Both the position numbers and the translations under genes were made by a program. This document shows positions 59,076 to 64,000 of a stretch of 64,000 bases of DNA, piece by piece. The DNA comes from Pleurodeles waltl (Eukaryota; Chordata; Amphibia; Caudata; Salamandridae), in NCBI RefSeq assembly GCF_031143425.1, contig NC_090437.1, forward strand, positions 847,491,978-847,555,977, read 5' to 3'. Positions within the stretch are counted from its first letter, which is position 1; the number at the start of each line of letters is the position of its first letter. Below the pieces are notes generated by a model, which had not been told where the DNA came from, made no database searches, and was given only the letters and a program-made list of their open reading frames with translations.

Positions 59076-59719
59076 CTATTAGCCAGAACCTCTCTCTATG
59101 TAGTTGTGCCATCATGTGTGGCACATTGCTATACCTCAGGATGTAGGAGTCATGCACAGATCCATCAACCTTGGCTATCACTGGTGAGATGTACTAGTCA
59201 GCGAGGCACACCACCTGGACATTTATGGAGTAAAAGCTTTTCCTGTTCCTGTACACTTGTTCATTCACTCCGGGTGGTACCAAAGCAATGTGGGTGCCAT
59301 CTATGGCCCCTATCACATGAGGGACATGTGCCATAGCATAGAAGTCAGATTTAACAGTGGCCAAATCTGCACGTTGGGGGAATCTGATGTAACTGTCGAG
59401 GTGTTTCAGTAAAGCACACAGTACATCGTTCAATACCATACTGAACATAGGCTGTGACACCCCTGCTGCCAAGCCTACTGTCAACTGGAATGAGCCTGAG
59501 GCAAGGAAGTGTAGAACAGATAAGACCTGTACTGTGGGAGTGATGGCATAGGGATTACGGATGTCTGGCAAGAGAACCAGTTCCAACTGGGTACACAGTT
59601 CCATGATGGTCTGACGGTTCAGACGATAGGTCTGAATGATGTGTCTCTCTTCCAGTGTCTCATGGTCTACTAGGGGACCGGTACACTGGTGCATGTCTCA
59701 TTCTCACCATTGCACGGTA

Positions 59720-60290
59720 TCTAGAAATAAGTGAGAGGAAAAGCCACAAGTTGATGTCGACAGTTCACATGCCACCTAATACAATACAGTTGGCTTGGTA
59801 ACACACACATTTTGTTAGCTGTCTATGATTCAGCAAGTGACTGCACATGTCATGTTATAGTTTTCAGTACACACAATTGACTATCCCTGAACGTGTCATG
59901 TATGAACATTGCTTTGATGTCTGAACATGGAATATGTATGCACATGTCACTAGAATTCATACATGACACAATTATAATTCACCTACAATACGCTTGCTAC
60001 ATGTAAAACGGCAGCCACCTGTCCTGCAAGCAAAGGACAGATGGAAGTGACCTAATTCCGCCGGCGTTAGTCATCATGGTGGTAGGGGGTCGCAACCGCC
60101 ATGCAACTCATCATTGCCTAACATTATTGCCTATGGGAGAATGGGCCTAATGATGATCACTTCTGGCAGTGACGGTCATGTACACAGCAGCAGTGACTGC
60201 CATTTTGTGTTGCATAGCTCACTTGAATTCTGACACTCGTGCAAGCAAGACCTCCACTGAGTGTGCTGCTGTGTTCTGTCTCTAGGAGCC
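59720..60290. promoter_or_regulatory. Probable bidirectional promoter between transposase and MYB-like gene B
   Basis: The transposase and gene B start from opposite sides of this 570-bp gap. It contains a CpG-bearing segment (60050-60170) with palindromic pieces such as 'catcatggtggt', and no coding frame. Divergent use of one control region is typical of Harbinger elements. No TATA box stands out. Confidence 0.45.
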
Positions 60291-60295
60291 ATTAT

Positions 60296-60878
60296 GCCAC
60301 GTCCTGCAGGAGGAACTGGAGAAGCTCGTGGATGGGATCCTATCTCTGTATGGATAGTTGTATGGGGCACCAGGGCAGTAGGTGAGTCCAATGTTCCTGT
60401 CCTATCTGATGGTGATGTGTGTGGGGATGAAAGGCATAAAGACGACGCACACGGAGTGGATGCATGTAGATGGCAGAGGACTAAGTGCAGAAGTGCCATT
60501 AAGACACGTTTGTGTGGTCATGAGATGTGTCTGAAATGTGAAGTCCACTGCTGTTGGTGTGATGCCACTCTGTTTGAATTTCTCCTTCTGTCTGTGTCAC
60601 CCATGCAGGTCAGCGCCCATCAGAAGAAGGGAATTTGCAGTGAAATCGCTAAGCAAGTGCAGACCCTGCGGGTCCATGACCGGCGAGCACTGACTGCAGA
60701 AAGCGGTAGGAGGACATGAGACGGTGGGCCAGGAAGACCCCTGAGGCCCAGTTGGGGACATCCTCCCAATGAGGGAGGAGTGCACGCCGGACCCTGATCC
60801 CTCTAATGGCCAGCGTTGTGGCAGTGGCCTACCCTGAGGTGGATGGGCACTTGAGGGCAGCACAGCAACTACAAGGGG
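60296..60878 (+). pseudogene. MYB-like gene B of the Harbinger element, exons 1 and 2
   Basis: Exon 1 (about 60296-60381) reads 'LQEELEKLVDGILSLYG' then a stop (60355) and 'LYGAPGQ' then a stop at the junction (60379). A GTGAGT donor at 60382 and a 'cacccatgcag' acceptor ending at 60608 bound a 227-bp intron. Exon 2 starts 'VSAHQKKGICSEIAKQVQTL', the second part of the MYB-like fold. A one-base deletion near 60687 shifts the frame, after which 'TDCRKR', a stop (60707), 'EDMRRWARKTPEAQLG', a stop (60770) and 'RRTLIPLMASVVAVAYPEVDG' follow. A GTAAAT donor lies at 60879. This gene differs from gene A in sequence. At least five defects inactivate it. Confidence 0.8.
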
Positions 60879-61630
60879 GTAAATACACACTCCTGCCTCC
60901 CTAATGTTAGGCATGTATGGGTTTGGGGAGCCTACTCTTGGTTAGATGTTGTGTAGACCATTTGTAGTTGCACATCGGCTATGGCTATGAGCCATCCTGG
61001 CAGGAATTGTATCAGTTATGTGTGCCAGAACCATGCAGAAGGTGACTCATGCGGGTAGAAACTTATATTTTGGATATTGTCTCCTGACATTTGTCATATT
61101 TTGGGTGACCAGCTCCTTCCATCAACATCAGTATACCAGAGGTGTCAGGGCATTGCCATCACTAACAGTCTGCCACGATGACAGAGGTAATTGGTGTGAT
61201 CCAATCAGCTGCCTTAGACTGTAGGTATAGATGGCTGCTGGGGACAAAATGTAACTGGCCACATTGTTGATGGATTTGTTGGCATGCTATCTTGCCGTGC
61301 ATCAATAGGTAGAGTAAGGAGTACAGGGTAGGTCTATTTAAACAACAATTGGTTTGTGCCAAGTACTGTGCTACTGGGCATTTTATGACCCTTCATGTAG
61401 TCAGTGGTGCCAATGTTCCCACATTAGTTGGATTAGAGTGCATAGCTTCTGTTTCCCCTGTGACTTCCCACAGTTGAGCCTTACAACTTAAAGGTATGCA
61501 ATAGCATGGCATACCAGCAGTTAATTAGGTTGTCAGGCTGGTGTGAATGATGTGTAGGCATTGACCCGCTGCACCCTTTTTTTCTCGCCCACCCTCCCTC
61601 CTTCTCCTCCTCTGTCTTTGTGTGCATCAG
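60879..61630 (+). other. Probable long intron of MYB-like gene B
   Basis: The segment has no coding similarity. It begins with the GTAAAT donor of exon 2 and could end with the 'tttgtgtgcatcag' acceptor near 61615-61630. Several stops occur in every frame. Confidence 0.5.
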
Positions 61631-61960
61631 CATCATAAGGTGAAGGAGAAGGGGCACCAGCGAGTGGGGAAGCTCTAGCCTATGAGACCCAGGAGGCTGA
61701 AACCAGCAAAGCTGAGGGGACAGAGCGGGAGGGGAGTGCCACAGGGGAGACCGGATCAAAAACATCCTCTTCGGATTCCTCCTCCGATGGATGCTCCCTG
61801 GCGGTGGCAGAACCCTCTGGTACCAGCCCAGCACCATCCTTGGCCGCCAACCCTCCCTGTAGCTCCCCACCCAGATTCCTGTGCCCAGTCACCCAGGAGT
61901 GTAGGCGTCTTCTTCACTGCAGCCACCTCTACGACTGCCCCTGTCAACCCTGCTGCCCTC
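61631..61960 (+). pseudogene. MYB-like gene B, acidic and Ser-rich exon 3 (decayed)
   Basis: From 61641 one frame reads a Glu/Ser-rich stretch ('GEGEGAPASGEAL', then 'SSSDSSSDG' and 'AEPSGTSPAP') of the sort that follows the MYB domain in these proteins. It later breaks into another frame near 61920. The 288-codon frame at 61682-62548 is a shadow of this. Confidence 0.6.
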
Positions 61961-63035
61961 ATTGAGGTCTGTGGGGAAGTTAACCATTGTGAATGCCATC
62001 CAGGGTCTGGCATGACAGATGCAGCAGAACAATGTTTTCTTGGAAGGCATTCACTGTGCCCTGACTGGCCTGGAGAGATCCTTTCAGGCTCTGGCCTCCT
62101 CATTGATGGCAGCCAGTGTCCCTTCATCATTTGTCCACCCTCCAGCTACCTGTGCACAATCCCACATCCCTCTCCCCACACCCATCTAGAGCACACAGTC
62201 AGACCATCATTCATTCACCTTAACAGACATGGTCCGCAAAGACAAACACAGGCACCACAAGACCCACCACTGCAATGCACAAAGCTAACATTCACATGCA
62301 CACACAACAACATCCACTCCCTGCACAGACACACCCATACCCACCTCCTCCCTCACAGACACAACACTCACACTTGCTTTCACCACATTAGCACTCCCAG
62401 ATCCATCCACAGGTCCCATCATGTTCAACGTCACCACAATAGGAGACTCCCATACATTGACCCCATTCACCACATGCGCAATCATCACAACCATCCACAC
62501 CCCCACATGCAGCACAGCTACCTTACCTGCAGGCACCACCCCAACTGATACTCACACATCCAACCTGTCATCACCCTGCATCTCCTCCACCCCTCCTCCC
62601 AAGACACCTAAACGCAGGACAGCTAAACGCCCGCACTCACCCACCCAACAGACACCCAGCACACGCATGGCTTCTACCCACGCACCTGCACCCAAGGCAC
62701 CTATCAAGACACACCTCCCAACCACTCCCTCTCTCTACCCTCCCACTTGTTTTTCGCATGACCGCCCTTGTGTTCCTAAGAAAAGATTCCTCTACGAGTT
62801 TGCCCTGTTCCCTCCCACTGACTGTGTCCCTATTTTCCCCAAGCACCCCCATGCCCTCCCCATTTCCAGTCCTTCCACCTCCCAGTACTTCCATTGACCC
62901 CTTGTAGTGCCCATGCCCATGCCCCTACGGGGACTATCACCACACCAAAAGGCAAGGGCCCTCCTCCTAAGGGCCATACGAAGGGGAAAGCCCCCCACAA
63001 AGTCTAAATCTAAGGGTCCCCAACCCAAAACCAAA
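61961..63035 (+). pseudogene. Decayed 3' coding or UTR region of MYB-like gene B
   Basis: The Pro/Thr/Ser-rich text continues in changing frames ('TPPPKTPKRRTAKRPHSPTQ' near 62590-62650). The composition is C-rich on the plus strand, as in the tails of such genes. I cannot set a stop codon. Confidence 0.4.
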
Positions 63036-63114
63036 CCTAAGGACTCCTACCCAAACCCAAACCTAAGGACCCCTACCCAAACCCAAACCTAAGGACCCCC
63101 CTACCAAACCCAAA
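63036..63114 (+). repeat. 26-bp tandem repeat in the gene B tail
   Basis: Units starting 'cctaagga' at 63036, 63062 and 63088 are 26 bp apart, with 'cccaaacccaaa' ends. Since 26 is not a multiple of three, each unit is read in a different frame; similar Lys-Pro-rich tails are possible in all three. Confidence 0.9.
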
Positions 63115-63299
63115 CCCCCACCTTGGCCCCCCCCATCGCCCCTGAGGTGCCTGCATGCCCCATTGATGCCCCTGCCACGTGGAAGCCACTTTGCAGTCAG
63201 GAGTCATGTTGGGGCCAGGAACTCTTCCCAGTGTGTCTGCGGCAATGGACACTTTTGGACTGGCCATTAGGCCTCTGTTGTATATAGTTATTTATTTAA

Positions 63300-64000
63300 T
63301 GAGGACATGATTTTAATGTATCGGCATGAGTCACCCATTGGTATTGAGGTTTACATACTTGTCCTGCCTTTCCTTCCAGATGTTTGTGTTTAAATGTGTG
63401 ATTTGGTGTGTGTCTTCAGTGTACGTGACGTGTTTGTGTAGCAACATGAGTTGTGTTGGTGGGTTGTGCTATGGACTTGTTGTGATGTGTTGTGTTAGTG
63501 TTGTGTGGCATTGTATGGAGGTGTTGTGTGTGTTGTGATGCATCTGTGATGTACTCTGTGTGTTGGGTGGACGTGGCGTGTGATGTGACACGTTGTTTGG
63601 CAGTGTTATTGTTTGTATTGGTTGTGTACTGTTGTTACATGTTGCTGGCAGTATTTTTTTCCTGTGGAGGTGTACGTGGTGCCTCTCTGACAATGGGTTT
63701 GTGTGGTTATGATGGTGTTGTGGTAGTGTGACTCGGTGGTGCTGTGTGTGGATGTGCCTGACAGTGGCAATGGTGTGTGTATGACATCTGTGTTTTGGAT
63801 GTGGTGTGTGTTGTTTGTGTGTGTGTGTATGTAGATGTGTTTGTGTGTTGATACGAGTATATGTTTGCTTGTGTGGGTGGGCGTGGCTAGCCATGGTGGG
63901 GTTGTGTGTTATGTGTGGATGTGTACTAATGGCCTTCCCTCCACTGTGTGCTAGGTGGGTGTATTTATGGGTGTTGTCATTGTCGCTGGTTTTGGAGTTG
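63300..64000 (+). repeat. GT-rich right subterminal region
   Basis: The plus strand is dominated by G and T ('ttgtgtgttgtgatg' types) with a short (TG)n near 63815. Frames on both strands here are composition artefacts. Its mirror-image relation to the CA-rich stretch at 55620-55900 suggests that the element's right terminus lies just beyond the window. Confidence 0.65.

Larger units (their letters stand above)
58593..59694 (-). pseudogene. HARBI1-like DDE transposase, inactivated by two stops
   Basis: It catalyses cut-and-paste transposition in the nucleus when intact. Two exons fit: 59694-59076 and 58993-58593, with an 82-bp intron (GTATGT donor, 'gtgatag' acceptor, phase 1), giving about 339 codons, the usual size. 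The N-terminal helix-turn-helix part covers residues 20-100. Catalytic Asp132 is in 'HVIGAIDGTHIAL' and Asp182 in 'GSVHDSYIL'. A stop at codon 251 replaces the Glu expected before 'RTFGLLKARF'. Another TAG at codon 167 (59194-59196) sits in 'VCLAD-stop-YIS', probably a Gln codon change. The C-terminus is acidic. The true start may be upstream (59717, 'MVRMRHAPVYRSP') with a frameshift near 59670. Confidence 0.88.
55315..64000. mobile_element. Coding Harbinger-type element, left end present, right end outside window
   Basis: The left end reads GGCCCTCATTATGAG directly after TTA (55312-55314), matching the terminus of the MITE at 12065-12655 in GGCCCTCATTA and in the 3-bp TWA-type target. Inside lie a MYB/SANT-like gene (+), a HARBI1-like transposase (-) and a second MYB-like gene (+). 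CA-rich DNA (55620-55900) near the left end is mirrored by GT-rich DNA (63300-64000), as in inverted subterminal regions. No second Harbinger terminus was found between 55315 and 64000. This suggests one element longer than 8.6 kb, but a nested pair of elements is possible. Confidence 0.75.

Noticed and set aside
61682..62548. 288-codon plus-strand frame, the longest in the window
   Set aside because: It overlaps the acidic exon of MYB-like gene B in a different frame, then runs through C-rich DNA. Its Pro/His-rich text follows from composition.
63469..63894. 141-codon minus-strand frame with His/Thr-rich text
   Set aside because: It is produced by the GT-rich subterminal DNA of the Harbinger element.

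Overview
The window looks like repeat-dominated intergenic or intronic DNA from a giant vertebrate genome. My best guess is a salamander, most likely a newt such as Pleurodeles. I infer this from the repeat types: Harbinger transposons with MYB-like partner genes, kilobase-sized solo LTRs, L2/CR1-group LINEs in several nesting layers, A/T-rich fold-back elements and GC-rich minisatellites. No database search was possible. I found no host protein-coding gene, rRNA, tRNA or CRISPR array. Nearly every open frame under about 100 codons is a chance frame, and every recognisable gene belongs to a mobile element and is damaged.

Layout. 1-440: a diverged LTR fragment. 608-750: a 37-bp minisatellite. 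2440-7275: an L2/CR1-group LINE split by a 2.3-kb solo LTR (3153-5491) that has a perfect 5-bp target duplication. 9854-10320: a fold-back element. 11648-15245: an LTR-like element of the same broad family, holding a 591-bp Harbinger MITE (12065-12655) made of a chain of hairpins. 15565-19497: a nearly full-length but decayed LINE with a duplicated 5' region. 19690-25180: fold-back and minisatellite DNA, including a 1.1-kb inverted-repeat element (23260-24360). 26000-27100: more minisatellites and a second copy of the first fold-back family. 29180-31435: a second solo LTR, in the opposite orientation. 32060-36830: a LINE split by a DNA transposon with 47-bp terminal inverted repeats and a broken transposase-like gene. 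39900-43040: an old retroviral gag-pol relic. 43240-43835: a pyrimidine-rich repeat with an L2-like tail. 46424-46998: an inverted-repeat element around a degenerate hammerhead-like motif. About 47000-53700 is mostly unrecognised.

The richest region is 55315-64000. It begins with a Harbinger-type terminal sequence after TTA and runs off the window. It holds a MYB/SANT-like gene on the plus strand, a HARBI1-like DDE transposase on the minus strand, and a second, different MYB-like gene on the plus strand. CA-rich DNA lies near the left end and GT-rich DNA near the right edge, as a long inverted subterminal arrangement would give. In Harbinger elements the MYB-like protein partners the transposase in DNA binding and nuclear import. 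A three-gene element with two MYB-like partners is the most unusual architecture here. Each gene carries at least one disabling stop: a stop replaces the expected catalytic Glu of the transposase, and the second MYB gene has a frameshift plus several stops.
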